This document shows positions 1-11,879 of a DNA stretch of 64,000 nt, piece by piece. This DNA is from Diphasiastrum complanatum (taxonomy: Eukaryota; Streptophyta; Lycopodiopsida; Lycopodiales; Lycopodiaceae), in NCBI GenBank assembly GCA_029204225.1, contig CM055101.1:38483374-38547373 (forward strand), written 5' to 3'. Below the pieces are notes generated by a model. The model was not told the DNA's origin and ran no database searches. It worked only from the letters and a program-made list of their open reading frames with translations. Position numbers and translations under genes: made by a program. Each line of letters begins with the position of its first letter. Position 1 is the stretch's first letter.

Positions 1-988
1 GATGATTTATTGAGCGTACACACTATGTACAGTTGACACAAAAGCTATATACTTCCAAGTACAATGGCTTTCCCAATCAGGTGACAAACATTCAATGTAA
101 TTAATACACAGATGAAATCTATAAATAGATCATTCAAGAACAGATTAGTGGTTGCTCCGTCCATGAGACGTATTATTTGAGTCTCCCAATTACGTCGTCA
201 ATTTTTTGGATGTAATTGCTATTTGTATTGTGCTTCAGTATAATATAGCAGCAGTACGTTTTTATCTGTGTACAACGTAGATGAATGATTGTTGTGATTG
301 AATGCACTTTTATTGTTGTTTGATCGCGCTTGTATACTCACTCTGATCAGAACACGGACGTCTACGACTCCTCAGTTTTTGATCAGACGATGGCTGTCTT
401 TGGCGCCTGAGGAACTCGCGATATCATACTGTTCTTCCATTATTTCAGAACTGTACTTCACATTCAATCTGATTTCAGTAGTACCACACACAAACCATCT
501 CTAATCTCTTTGGTAGACTGTACTCTTATTTTAGAGTATGAATTAATTTTTAAGATCTTGTTGTGGGCAATCAGAATGCATATAGCTGTGACTATCTTTA
601 GCATAAGTTGTCTATTAGACTATTTTTGCACCTAGCAGCCGATTAGAACGGGAGAGCTATTCCGCAATATTCCTACTCTTTTCTCCTTTCTCGTTCTTCC
701 TATCTCTCTTGCCCCATCAAAGCTTTGAGTTCTTTTCGGATTTGTTCATCAGTGTTTTGTTGATTTTTTTCTTTTTAGGACACAATGTTTAAGTCAAAAC
801 TTTAGAATTTAGGAGTCCTTCACTTCGAGTTCACAGTTGTAGCCTTTCTACATTCCAATCCCATTGCTCAATGTTCTATGAATGAATAAAAAATTTAATG
901 TAATAGAGATTTGAGGGCAATTCTTCTTGAGATCCACCATGGTAAATAATATGTGAATTGTTACATCTAGACCTCGTGTATAACGATC
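1..988. other. unassigned AT-rich stretch
   Basis: I see no recognisable coding region, RNA gene or repeat here. A short pyrimidine-rich tract lies near 670-715. The small open frames in the stretch have no recognisable motif. Confidence 0.5.
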
Positions 989-1456
989 GATCTTCAAGAA
1001 TCCTGTCACATGCAAACCAAAAGGACACTTGTGGAGCATAAACCACCCAACCAACATGAAGAGGCTAGTCAATACCCTAACCCTTCAACCCCAAGCCACA
1101 GTGAATGAATACAAAAGAGGAGAGAAAAACCTGGCTCAAGAATCTGAAATTCCAATAGGGAGATGGGTGAGTTTCCATGGTAAGTATTCTCTCCAAGAGG
1201 AGAGAATAATTCCCTTAGGATTCCCATGCAGCCTATATTAAGCTATTGATCTCCTATTCTTGCATTGAAGCAGTCATTCACCATGCAAGTGCTCCTATGT
1301 CCAATTATAGGTCTGGGCCCTCATATGATTATTGATTACTTGTAACGACCATGTCCGGAATGATGTAGCATAACTAATAACCACATACAACTGGAGTGAC
1401 CAGCTATCCACGTCAGGAATTATTCTGATTCTCTTATACATGACATGGACATAACA
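989..1456 (-). repeat. 3' LTR of a Ty3/gypsy chromovirus remnant
   Basis: This 468-bp block is repeated in the same orientation at 2152-2624 with only scattered differences. Read on the minus strand both copies begin TGTTATGTCC, the usual TG start of an LTR. A purine tract lies immediately upstream on the minus strand, which makes this the 3' LTR of a leftward-reading element. The coding sequence between the two copies is a chromodomain integrase tail, which fits. The outer boundary at 989 is where similarity to the other copy stops. It does not show a clean CA end, so it may be slightly off. Confidence 0.8.
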
Positions 1457-1470
1457 TTCTTCCCCCCCTT
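1457..1470 (-). promoter_or_regulatory. polypurine tract
   Basis: On the minus strand this reads AAGGGGGGGAAGAA and directly precedes the TGTT start of the 3' LTR. This is the position of the polypurine tract that primes plus-strand DNA synthesis in LTR retrotransposons. Confidence 0.75.
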
Positions 1471-1479
1471 GAACCACTT

Positions 1480-1975
1480 CTATTTCTTGAAGTGAAACCT
1501 AGGGAAGTTCTTCTTTAGGCTTTCGACCCACTCCCATGAATCATCATCCTCAGTCCGTCCCTTCCACCTAATCAAGCACTCAGAGATAGAACGATTTCTC
1601 AATTGTTTATCTCTGGTTCTGAGTACCTTTTTAGGTTCCAAAGGAATACTAAGCGATAAGTCCTCCAAATGGATAAGACAACTATGCCACCTTCCTATAA
1701 ACTTAATTTTAATCGGCATACATGAAACACAGGGTGAGCAATAGACTTGTTCTGAAGATCTAGTTCGTAGGCTAAAGAACCAATTTTCTTTATAATCCAA
1801 AATAGTCCACAATATCTGGAAGACAATTTATAATGCTTCCTCGTACGCATAGTCTTAGAATCCTTAGGTATTCTAAGATATATCCAGTCATCAACTTTAG
1901 AATCTCTAAGAGACCTCTTAAGATCGACATAGTGCTTAGTTCTATCCTGAGCACTCCGGATACAATCACGGGTGG
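1480..1975 (-). pseudogene. chromovirus integrase C-terminus with chromodomain (broken)
   Basis: Minus-strand frames read as the end of a Ty3/gypsy integrase. First comes an integrase C-terminal stretch with KVDDWIYLRI, then KLSSRYCGLFWI and AHPVFHVCRLK. A frame change near 1690 is followed by LEPKKVLRTRDKQLRNRSIS and IRWKGRTEDDDSWEWVES, which match a chromodomain. The aromatic positions W-K-G and W-E-W are visible. In this family the chromodomain guides integration to heterochromatin. Only the tail of the polyprotein survives; the remaining gag, PR and RT are absent between the two LTRs, so the element is internally deleted as well as frameshifted. Confidence 0.8.
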
Positions 1976-2095
1976 TTTATGCTCCACAGGTGTCCTTTTG
2001 GTTGGGTGGTTTATGCTCCGCAACTGGTCTCCTTTTGGTTTGCATGTGATAGGATTCTTGAAGATCTTCACTTGGCGATCGTTGTAGTGGTATCA
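1976..2095 (+). repeat. rearranged LTR-end fragments
   Basis: At least two partial copies of the LTR end lie here in the orientation opposite to the flanking plus-strand copies (the motif GGTGGTTTATGCTCC recurs). One piece is followed by TGGTATCAGGG near 2086-2097, which resembles an initiator-Met primer-binding site. This looks like scrambled LTR-leader material of the same family, not an intact element. Confidence 0.6.
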
Positions 2096-2211
2096 GGGTG
2101 GTTTATGCTCCACAGGTGTCCTTTTGGTTTGCATGTGACATGATTCTTGAAGATCTTCAAGAATCCTGTCACATGCAAACCAAAAGGACACCTGTGGAGC
2201 ATAAACCACCC
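2096..2211. repeat. 116-bp near-perfect palindrome
   Basis: Two 58-base arms of LTR-end sequence face each other with no spacer, centred on GAAGATCTTC at about 2153. I find a single mismatched pair (GACATGATTC against GAATCCTGTC). It could form a long hairpin or cruciform. Confidence 0.85.
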
Positions 2212-2624
2212 AGCCAACATGAAGAGGCTAGTCAATACCCTAACCCTTCACCCCCAAGCCACAATGAATGAATACAAGAGAGGAGAGGAAAACCTGGCTC
2301 AAGAATCTGAAATTCCAATAGGGAGATGGGCGAGTTTCCATGGTAAGTATTCTCTCCAAGAAGAACGAATATTTCCCTTAGGATTCCCATGCAACCTATA
2401 TTAAGCTATTGACCTCCTATTCTTGCATTAAAGCATTCATTCACCATGCAAGTACTCCTATGTCCAATTATAGGTCTAGGCCCTCATATGATTATTAATT
2501 ACTTGAAATGACCACGCTCGGAATGACGTAGCATAACTAATAACCACATACAACTAGAGTGACGGGCTATCTACGTCACTTCAGGAATTATTCTAATTCC
2601 CTTATACAGGACATGGACATAACA
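2152..2624 (-). repeat. 5' LTR of the chromovirus remnant
   Basis: Partner of the 989-1456 LTR (473 bp). On the minus strand it starts TGTTATGTCC at 2624. Its inner end is fused to the palindrome, so the expected primer-binding site on the minus strand is missing or rearranged. Confidence 0.75.
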
Positions 2625-2720
2625 TCATGTTTATGTAGATCAAAGTCATATAATTCTCAAGTAGTAAATGTGTTTTTTAAGATATAATGAAGGGTGCTAC
2701 CATACAAAAACGACAAAAAC

Positions 2721-3060
<340 letters not shown>

Positions 3061-5020
3061 CAACGTTTCAATGTCAGAACTGTTAGCCGATTTTTTGACA
3101 TGATAAATCGGGCTAAACTAGGGAAGAAATACCATGTTGTTTCATCAGTTGTATATAATATGTGCTACTTACTTTTAGTGTGACCTAGTGTGATCGGCAA
3201 AAATTTTGGCCCATATAGCCATAGTCGAAGGGGTCCCAATCTTTGATAAATAAATCAACCTTAGAAATTGCTGTGTAATTTTTGTTTTCCATGATTTTAT
3301 CGAACTTTTAATATAATTGCCAATGTAACCGGAATTTTATATTAATATAATATGATGTTTGAGACTTTTTCAGGTTTTCCTTTCACCCAATCTATATGGA
3401 AATCAGAGACAGGCCAATATTTTCGAGCACCTGGATATTTGGAAAAATGTCAAGAATCTTCAACAAAGACCGACATTCTTCTCCATCTGATCTTTTTGGG
3501 CCAAAAACATCAATCAAGAGCCAAATGAGAAATACTATCACCAAAAAGTTGGGCACCACAAGTATCAAATAGCACATCAGGACAATGGGACAAGGGACAA
3601 AAATGGGCCAAACCTTCATAATTAAGTACCTAATGCATAAGGGCCACCCAGGCAAAATTATCATGAGAAACCAGGAAAGTGATATCGGACGGCCTGAATC
3701 TAAAAGGATGCTAATAAAGCGTCAAATATTGAGCATAAGACCTTGACTTAATGGGCCATCTACTTTGGTCATAGGTGCCCAAGTGGCCCTATCCACAAGT
3801 TTCAATGCCATTTAAGAGGCCACATGGCACAAAGCCAAAAAGTTTAAATGAACCCTTGAGAATGAAATGTTAAATGGACAAAATGAAACTAAAAATCAAA
3901 AGGTTGGACCTTCATCCTTTGACGGATATACATGCATGGCCACCCCATCCAGAATCTATCTATCATCTCAATTGTCTCGTGTCTGCTGATGCAACTTTTT
4001 TCTCATGAGTGTGTGAAGAATGCAATCTCCCTTTCTACGTGAGTCAAGTACGGAGAATTCTGATCATTTTCGGACTCTGAGAGTGACTTTCCAGTAAGAC
4101 GATGGAAAAATGCCCTTCACGTATATCTCTGAGAGCAGAAGTTTAGTATCTAGCCGCTGACTGAGAATAGACTTTCGGGATTGACATCATTCCATTATGA
4201 TCTCTACATATCATACACTCTGAGCATTTGATTTGCCTACACTTAAGCAAGATTTCGTATGAGAGATTTGATTCAAAACGCAGGTTGAGAAGTGCACTCA
4301 ATATGATGGCATTGAAGAGCAAAGACCTGATTAAACGTTGAAATGTACTCAAGGTGCTCGCATCAATTGCATAATCGTATTGCCTTTGGTAGAACCTACT
4401 ACCACACAACATGAAGACGATGTTTAAATCTTTTTGGAATGAAGGATCTCGTTCCACCACCGCCTCTCAGGATCTATGTTTGCATGAGAAATCAAGAAGA
4501 TAAGGAAGACACTGTGTCTCACCTGTTGGGACTGATGGCTGTCAATCGCAGTTCAGAGTATGCTGAGTTCTGGACACAATCATCTCGCACCCTCACTACA
4601 GTATTGTCACTGCTGATTGAAAGGGATCTGAGTCTGTCATTGCTACAATACTCCTAATACGTATCCGCCTATGCTGCATCAGTTTCTACAGATTAAAAAC
4701 GGTCATCAAGCTAGCTTGTGTGAGCCCCATCGCTACTGCTTGAGTGAAATACGAGTCTGTTGAGGACACAAGCTACCTGGATTCAGAGCTATCGCTTGAA
4801 CGCTGAGTGAGTTTCCAGTATGAGCGACACAGCATGATATCTCCAATCAAGAATCTCAAAGTATTGAGAGAGTTCCTCCCATAGAGAGCTGTATTTATCT
4901 GAAGTGGGCGTCCTGTTAATTATCACCTATCTGAGCTATGAAGGAATATGCCATATATCCATTGTGAGCTTTGCTTCTCACCGGAATTAACAGTTACTAC
5001 TGAAAATATGGTGTCCGAGC
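3061..5020. other. unassigned stretch
   Basis: No recognisable gene. A short segment near 3810-3840 (TTTAAGAGGCCACATG) is shared with the 1.7-kb repeat copies near 25285 and 49430. The last few hundred bases may be degraded leader or RT sequence of the downstream copia fragment, but no motif can be read before 5030. Confidence 0.4.
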
Positions 5021-5029
5021 ACTTGGTTC

Positions 5030-6110
5030 TCACACTCATCCATCAATGTTGGTTCTGATTCCAATGTCTATGTGAGAGTTACTGATGGGAAGATCATCAT
5101 TGTGACTGTGTATTTGGATGACACTCTGATACTCTGCAAGAGTGAGAAATTGATTGCTGAAGTGAAGGAAGACATCTCGAAACATTTCGAGATTGTGGAT
5201 CTGGGAGAAGCCAGGTGTTACCTTGGCTTACAAATTGAAAGGGACTATGAGGGAGTTAAGCTATACCTTCATCAGTCCAGATACACCCAGCAAATCCTAG
5301 AGGATTTTGGGATGCTAAATTGCAAAGGAGCGAATACTCCAATGCTTGCAAGAATGGTGCTGACGAACGAAAATTGTTCAAGGCCTAAAGCATAGAGGGA
5401 ATTGATGCAGCTCACACCTTACAGGAAATTGATAGGATCGTTGATGTACCTTGCAGACAATACACACCCTGACATTGTTTATGCAGTGTTCAGGATGAGC
5501 CAATTCTGTACGAATCTTGGCTCGACACATTGGAAGATTGCAAAACGAATTTTGCAATATCTTCAACTAACAAAGGATTATGCTTTGTGTTATTGTCGTG
5601 ATGCAGGTTTTTAGATGCTTTCTTACAGTGATGCTAGCTTGGCAATCCTCAAGGACGACTGTAAAAGTGTCTCAGGAGGATGCACCATTGCGTCAGGAGC
5701 GGCAATTCTTTGGGTCAGCAAGAAGCAGACCATTGTGGCCCAGTCATCCTACAAAGTAGAGTATGTTGCAGCAACAAAGATGGCCAACGAAATAATTTGG
5801 CTCAAATAGTTCCTAGATGAATTGGGTGAAACAAGCAATGGACCTCTGGTTTTGCAGATGGATAACACATCTGCAATACATCTAACATCTAGCAATGACC
5901 CTGTGTTTCACTTAAGGACAAAACACATTGCGATCAAGTACCACTTGATCAAGGATCTAATTGGGAAGAAGATGTTGCAGACCACTTTCATTGGAATGAA
6001 AGACATGGTTGCTGACATTTTCACAAAGGCCCTAGACAAAGGTCTATTCGAGAGACAGAGGAGCAGCCTTGGAGTCGTCAAGCTATCATGCTTTGAGAGG
6101 GAGCTAAAGA
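5030..6110 (+). pseudogene. Ty1/copia reverse transcriptase C-terminus and RNase H (broken)
   Basis: One continuous plus-strand frame with three internal TAG stops (5393, 5612, 5807) encodes the second half of a copia pol. SNVYVRV precedes the RT catalytic box VYLDDTLIL (YVDD-type). Then come IVDLGEARCYLGLQIERDYE, the RT connection SLMYLADNTHPDIVYAV, and RNase H segments YSDASLAI, SVSGGCTIASGAAILWVSKK, QSSYKVEYVAATKMANEIIW and LRTKHIAIKYHLI. The end is ADIFTKALDKG and SLGVVKLSC. No frameshift separates these parts. The stop at 5807 falls where copia elements usually have Gln (W-L-K-stop-F-L-D-E). The gag, PR and IN parts are not seen upstream, so this is a 5'-truncated element. Confidence 0.88.
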
Positions 6111-6714
6111 AACATTTTGTTTCTAATGCCAAAGCTTTGCTAGCTTTCAATTCTGAACCTTTGACAAAAGGCGACACGACACGACACGAAATCAGTCATG
6201 CCCCACGAACAGCCGACCAAAAAAACAGCCAAATACCATGGGATACAGATATCTGGTCTGATATCATGACATTATCAGAAGTATTTTAGATCATGGCTAA
6301 TCTGCCACTCTTGTAATTCGCAAATTAGTTGTAGATGTTTAATCTTTCTAATCTTGAAGTTAGAAGATGCGACACGAAATTGTTCGTGAACTATATACTT
6401 TCTGATTTGATGCATAATGTAAGTCTAATGCTAGTAAGCAAGACAAGAAGTAAAAAAATGAACTATATAGAATACGACTCCGCATGCGTACGAGATAATT
6501 CTGCATAGGATCTGTAGATCCACAAGTCTGCTAGTAAGCAAGACTCGAATTCTTGAGAGAACTGTATTTTTCTCACACCAACGCACTGCGTGGATCTGCA
6601 TGCAGTGCTTGAAGAATAAAAAAAATCAATAGATGATTTTTGTAGTTGTTGTGCACATTATTATTCTAGATGATTGTATGATCTTGTATATAAATTCATC
6701 TGCTACTACGTTTC
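6111..6714 (+). repeat. probable 3' non-coding end / LTR of the copia fragment
   Basis: Non-coding sequence directly after the copia RNase H. It has a TATA-like CTTGTATATAAATT near 6688 and the phrase GCTAGTAAGCAAGAC twice (near 6433 and 6531), as in an LTR promoter region. No second copy lies in the window, so boundaries are not defined. Confidence 0.4.
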
Positions 6715-7388
6715 TTTCCTTTAATAAGAAGTGAGTTTTCTTGTAGGGTTCTAAAGACGATATCTAGATGTCTATTATGTTCTTCTTCATTTGCACTGAA
6801 GACTAAACGTCAAAGAATATTCCTACAAAACGTGTATGGGGTTGAAAGACTCGTTCCATCATTCTATTGACTGTTGCGGGAGCATTAGTAAGACCAAATG
6901 GTACCACTAAAATTCATAAAGGCCAGAGTTAGTCCTGAACGCAATTTTATGGACATCTTCAAGTGCTACTCGGATTTGGTGGTATCCACTTGTTAAATCT
7001 ATTCTACTAAAGATACAAGATTCATTTATCCTATCCATAATGTCATATATTCTTGGAATAGAAAAACGGTTCTTAACTGTAATCTTGTTTAAAGCACGAT
7101 AGTCCACACACATCCTAAAACTCCCATCTTTCTTTTGTACTAAAAGTACAAGAGAGCAATAGGGGGAATTACTAGGTTTTATAAGGCCTTTCTCTAACAA
7201 GTCATTAATTTGCTTAGAAATTTCTTCTTGTTGAGAATGACTTACCCTATAGGGAGGTCATGGAACTTCCAGGAATAATGTGTATCATATGATCTTCAGG
7301 TCTTTTAGGGGGTAAGGACTTTGGTAGCTCATCAGAAAAACAGGAAGAATACTTTAATTTAAAGTCTTTTCTACTTTTGTCCAAAAAA
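6715..7388 (-). pseudogene. Ty3/gypsy (chromovirus-type) reverse transcriptase fragment
   Basis: Minus-strand reading gives, in order, FSDELPKSLPPKRPEDHMIH, IIPGSS, a one-base frame change, PPYRVSHSQQEEISKQIN, LLEKGLIKPSNSPYCSLVLL, VQKKDGSFRMCVDYRALNKI, IFSRIDLTSGYHQIRV, then after another one-base loss [20 protein letters not shown], and a damaged FFDD-type box near 6810 with SANEEEHNRHLDIVFRTL. These are RT blocks 1 to 5 of Ty3/gypsy. The palm residues RID and the damaged YVDD equivalent (FFDV) are visible. The fragment stops at both ends inside pol and is dead. Confidence 0.88.
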
Positions 7389-7793
7389 TGTGTGTCATGG
7401 CCATATTCGGTTAAGGACTTGGAATAGTCCTAATATGGTAGACTGGCCCTCCAGACAATCTAATTGAGACATATGGAGTATTGCATGTATGTGTGACAGA
7501 TATAGGCAAGAGGACTGCATGAAGAGATGTGATCTATTTATAGTTGACATGCATGGGGGTTGCATGGTTTCATGCACAAGACTCTACTCTCTATATAATG
7601 AGGTAGAGATTCTCCCGTCGACATATTGGGTTTAGGTTACCCGTTTCTCTCTTCTCCTCTTGCTTCACATGGCATGGCTTGGGGGCTAGATCCAGGTTTG
7701 TGATCTAGGATTGGTTGGGCGGTTTGGCTCCATAGTCTCTCTTGTTGTGTTATCCTATCCTTATCTTAGGGGCAATCCTTTAGGGTCTTTACA
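7389..7793 (+). repeat. 5' LTR of another retrotransposon
   Basis: A block of about 405 bp that begins TGTGTG and ends ACA immediately before a primer-binding site. It contains TATATAA at 7592-7598, about 200 bp before its end, which fits an LTR promoter. It abuts the minus-strand gypsy RT fragment head-on, so it probably inserted into or recombined with that copy. No partner LTR is seen. Confidence 0.7.
7592..7598 (+). promoter_or_regulatory. TATA box in LTR
   Basis: TATATAA within the LTR, upstream of the primer-binding site. Confidence 0.5.
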
Positions 7794-7794
7794 T

Positions 7795-7808
7795 TGGTAT
7801 CAGAGCCC
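7795..7808 (+). promoter_or_regulatory. primer-binding site (initiator-Met tRNA)
   Basis: TGGTATCAGAGCCC matches the complement of the 3' end of plant initiator-Met tRNA, the usual primer for plant copia and gypsy reverse transcription. It sits one to two bases after the LTR end. Confidence 0.85.
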
Positions 7809-9660
7809 AGCTAAGATGCAGTCTTGGATAGGTTGGAGGCAAACTCTACATCGGATTGGAAGCACATGGAGTTATGTCCCGGATTGGTGTGCGAAACTCT
7901 CAAGTGGAAAATCGAGTTTTGGATCCTCTAATTCTGGTTTGAAGCATATTGGCAAGAGGAGTTGTATAGTGCACTACCACCGGGCTATCTTTTTGTTAAT
8001 ATTGCCTGTAATTGGAGTGATTCACTTCTAATTTTTTTTGTAGAACCTTGAGAGGATTTCTATTGATGTAGTATGATTTGTGTAACGAATCCAGTAGCTT
8101 GTTTCCATGTCATTGAAGATAAATAATAAGCAGAACTAGTTATGTTTGTTGATATTTTTTTGAGTTCAATTTATCCTGTAAAACAAACTGTTAGAAACTA
8201 GTAATCATGATTCTGCTATTTGCATGCTGAGGACATTAATCCTCCAGTGTTGTATGCCTAGTATGGATTATGAATGGGAACTGCTGTTATAACAAATCTT
8301 TAATAATATGCTGTTTAAGCAGAGACTTGTTAAACCTCATCTATGTGTTTGTCTATTCCCTAAAAAATCATTGACAGTTCTACTTTCAGATTGGTTTAAC
8401 CTTTTTGATATGGAAAGGAGTGTTGTTTGGGAATGATTGGAATAGGGAGCATGCAGATCCCGTTGCTAGCAGAAGAGAATGTAACCCTGTGATCAGAAAT
8501 CCGTGTTCTGCTGTCTGGAAGAGATTGGAGTTAACCTCATTACTCTTGATAATACTGTATTTCAGCTCACTGAGGTAGCAAAGGACAATAGATTTTGTCT
8601 TAAAGCTATTGAACGGATAGACAGTTGATTTCCCTTGCTTGTTGACGGTTGGAAGACAACCCTGATGGCTGTTCCGGATCACTCTTGCTTTCCATATATG
8701 TGTTTTCCCGTTTGGAAGACCTATGGAGCAAAGAGTAGAAGCCAGTAAGAATGGAATGGACCTCACCTCCTGTAAACTAGCACAGTGGCTGCAAAGAATG
8801 GTTGATAGCTGGAATCTTGGCCAGTAACTCGAATATCCTGGATCTGACAACTGCTTGGAGCCTAATGGTGACAGCATGTGTGGTAGATTAGTGATGGTGG
8901 TAGAGCGCTGAGGAACCAGTTATGCAGGGCAAGAACATGATGTCTCTGATCAAAATGTTGATAGGCGCCCTTGTTTACCTCTTATGCAACGAATTTGAAA
9001 CTTGTATTGATGGCTTTGGAGCTCGTTGACAATTTGGAGGACTGAAATTTTGCTCCATTGATGGCCATGGTAGAGCGTACATCTGTGGTAGCAAGAGAGA
9101 GAGGTGCGCGGGCAGCAAAACAGCAGTAATTCGATTCTTTTCCTGTGGAGGAGGCGTCCTAGAGAAATGTGCATGCAATCGGGTTGAAGAATCGAGCAAC
9201 CATTGCGGCTGTCTGCCAGGACGAAGGAAAAGGAGTGGAACCCTTAGGGTTTGATGGGGACCTCTTGATTCCCTCGATGGCAGCATGTGTTGGAGGGAGG
9301 TGCTCGGATTTATCTCTGGTGGCTATGGAGACACTGAACGAGCCTGCACCTTCTCGTAGTTTTTGGGAAAACCCTATTAGGGTTTGCTTAAACTTGAAAG
9401 CAATGTTGTTGTTGGGCTTGTTGGTTTTTTTTTCTTCCCCTTATGACAGTGTATGGACTCATCTTTTTGACACTCATACAAGGGTTTCAAAATTTCGGCA
9501 ATCTTGGGAATTGCACAGCTATGCTTGTTATGTGTCGGATGGCCAAAAGCTTAAAAGGTTTTTCAATAATACTTAACCTTGGGATAATGTAACTTTTGAT
9601 GTTTACATGACTTTTGTGTGTTACATCGACAGTTATTTGTAGGCCTAGAATTTTTTGTGG
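7809..9660. other. leader of the LTR element, then unassigned sequence
   Basis: The first 230 bases would be the element's leader. After that no retroelement motif appears. Open frames exist (a 163-aa minus frame at 8386-8877 and a 135-aa plus frame at 9169-9576), but I recognise nothing in either and do not call them genes. Confidence 0.4.
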
Positions 9661-11828
9661 AACTTTGATACCATTGTATCAGTGGTCAAGCTTTATCAAT
9701 CGGATTTTGGGAGAAAATCTTTCTAAGTCGATCTTGACAAAACAGTACGGTTCTCAGACATGTATCCGGTAAAGGGATTCGATTCCTTGGTACGATGCTA
9801 TTTAAACATTTAACTCTGGAGTATTGGTACTCCAAGTAAATGGAGTTAAATCGTGTTTTTTCAGCTTTCTCCTTTTCAAATCGGTGGAACACCGATCAGT
9901 TGGTTATAGTGGTTTTGATGATTTCGGTCATTAAAATTGAACAAACCAAAGCTTTTGATATAACTTAAAGAAGTAATTCTTAAGCTAGTGAGTGAAAAGG
10001 GTGAACATTCCAATTTTATTGAAAAAATCAAAATAATAGAAATTAATAAAAAACTAATTTCATTTCCAGTTAAATCCTATGGTGAATTATATTCAAAAGA
10101 TCAGACTCGAAGTGCGTTCATACTAGTAGATGATTTTTTGGTATCGGTTATCCGGCCCAAGTATAGGATAGAAATGAAATTGTTTCAGACTTTTTCCTAC
10201 AATAATTAATTTTAAACATTTACTAATGTCGTTACGTCTTCTTGATACTTTAGCTGAAAGATTTTCAAGGAACTGAAAATTCTAAGGAGGGAAAAAGAGT
10301 GGACATCAGTGGTAGTAAGTGTGATCAGGAAATGTATTTCGCAGTTAGGATTTTAGTAATCGCAGTAAATAATTGCTTAATACCATATATTAATTTCCTG
10401 GATTAAATTCATTTAGTTGAATTAATAACTGATATCTTTGTGACAATTGAGTTATCCACAATTTTGGATGTCAATTGTGATGTTAGAAGAGGAATCAAAT
10501 ACGTGGATTACTTTGGATCTGTTAGTTGATAGAAGCTTGTCCCTAGATTTGATGCATTAGTAGGGTTTCGAGGCTTATCACTAACTTGGAAGGATCAGAA
10601 TGTAATGTAAACCATGTTAATTCTTCTGTTTAAATCACAAGATCAGATGTGGATTTGAAGTATCCATCTGATAGGCATGCCAGTCCCTATATGGATTATA
10701 GGACAACTAGATGATCAACAAATCTCTAGAATATCAGGTAAGGCGGTTAAGGGTTTTCTGGAAGGAAAAGCTGATGGTATGGGACATCAGTAATTTTGGA
10801 AAAGAAATTCTAGGACTGTAAAGATCTGATGATTGATGGTGTGTTTTAGTACCTAGTTGTGATATGAAAAAATTACGGTTTGAAGCCATCAGCGCGACAA
10901 TGGTATAAGCAGAAAGATCAAGCCTTGAAATCCTTAAAATTAAAAAATGTGGGGTATTTTGAAATTTTTTGAGGTTTAATCTAGATCCCAATGTGGTATC
11001 TCATTATTTGCAAAATCAGAGGCCCTCGAATCTATTTCTCACTTTCTTAATGAATCCTTTACTTCTTAGTAATTTTTTGAATATAAGACATCAGACTAGT
11101 TTATATGAATTCTTTTCAGCATAAAGTTATTCTTCTAAAAGACTGTTATGTCCATAAATTACTACTTGTGGGAATGGTAGAATATCATGTTACATAAATA
11201 GGTTTCAATGGAATGATTGTGCTATCACTCGGGTTGAAAATATTTGAAGGAAAAGTCCTAGTTGCAATAGAGTGAATCCTTTAGTGGAAGCACTTATTAC
11301 TAACTTTTCTTGGATTTAGATATTTTCATATATAATCTTTCTAGTTAAATTTCATTGAAAATAATTTCTTTGAGAGGGGTGAAGTGGTGGGACAAAATTC
11401 TATTTGGGAATCTGTGGGTTGCATAGTTTTCGAAAGAGAACCAACTGTGGTATAGAAATGAGATTTGGTCTGAAAAGTAATTTCGGGTAGATTCAGAGTA
11501 AGATACCTAATTGGAACTTTTCGAATAAGAGGAATTCTCTAGGGATTGTGTGGACAATCTAGAACTAGAACATGTTTGGAATTTGAATCATTATTTATAA
11601 GTAGTACAGTGAAAGGTCAAAGGTTACTAATTCCATTTTGGTTGGAATTGGAGTAAGTTTGATCAGGATTTAAGTCTGAGAGTTCTGTATTGGATCAACC
11701 TAATCTTAGTTGAGTACTAGGATCAAAGAGAGGTCGATTGAGTGGAAGAAATTATGTAATTAGAGGTAAGTGAGATTGGAAAACTGTTGAGAGTGAATGT
11801 TATTTGTCTCAAAGATTTTCTGGATATG
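9661..11828. other. unassigned AT-rich stretch
   Basis: No recognisable gene, RNA or tandem repeat. It lies immediately downstream of the minus-strand gag and could be old pol sequence, but no RT, RNase H or integrase motif can be read. Confidence 0.4.
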
Positions 11829-11879
11829 TTATTTACTCATGAGAAATAAAAAGTCTTTTGTAGCTGATGCTTTGTACGA

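Noticed and set aside
8386-8877. 163-codon minus-strand ORF
   Set aside because: No motif and an unconvincing composition; a partly open plus-strand reading exists at the same place, and there is no support from context.
9169-9576. 135-codon plus-strand ORF
   Set aside because: No recognisable domain, and neither upstream promoter nor splice context could be argued.
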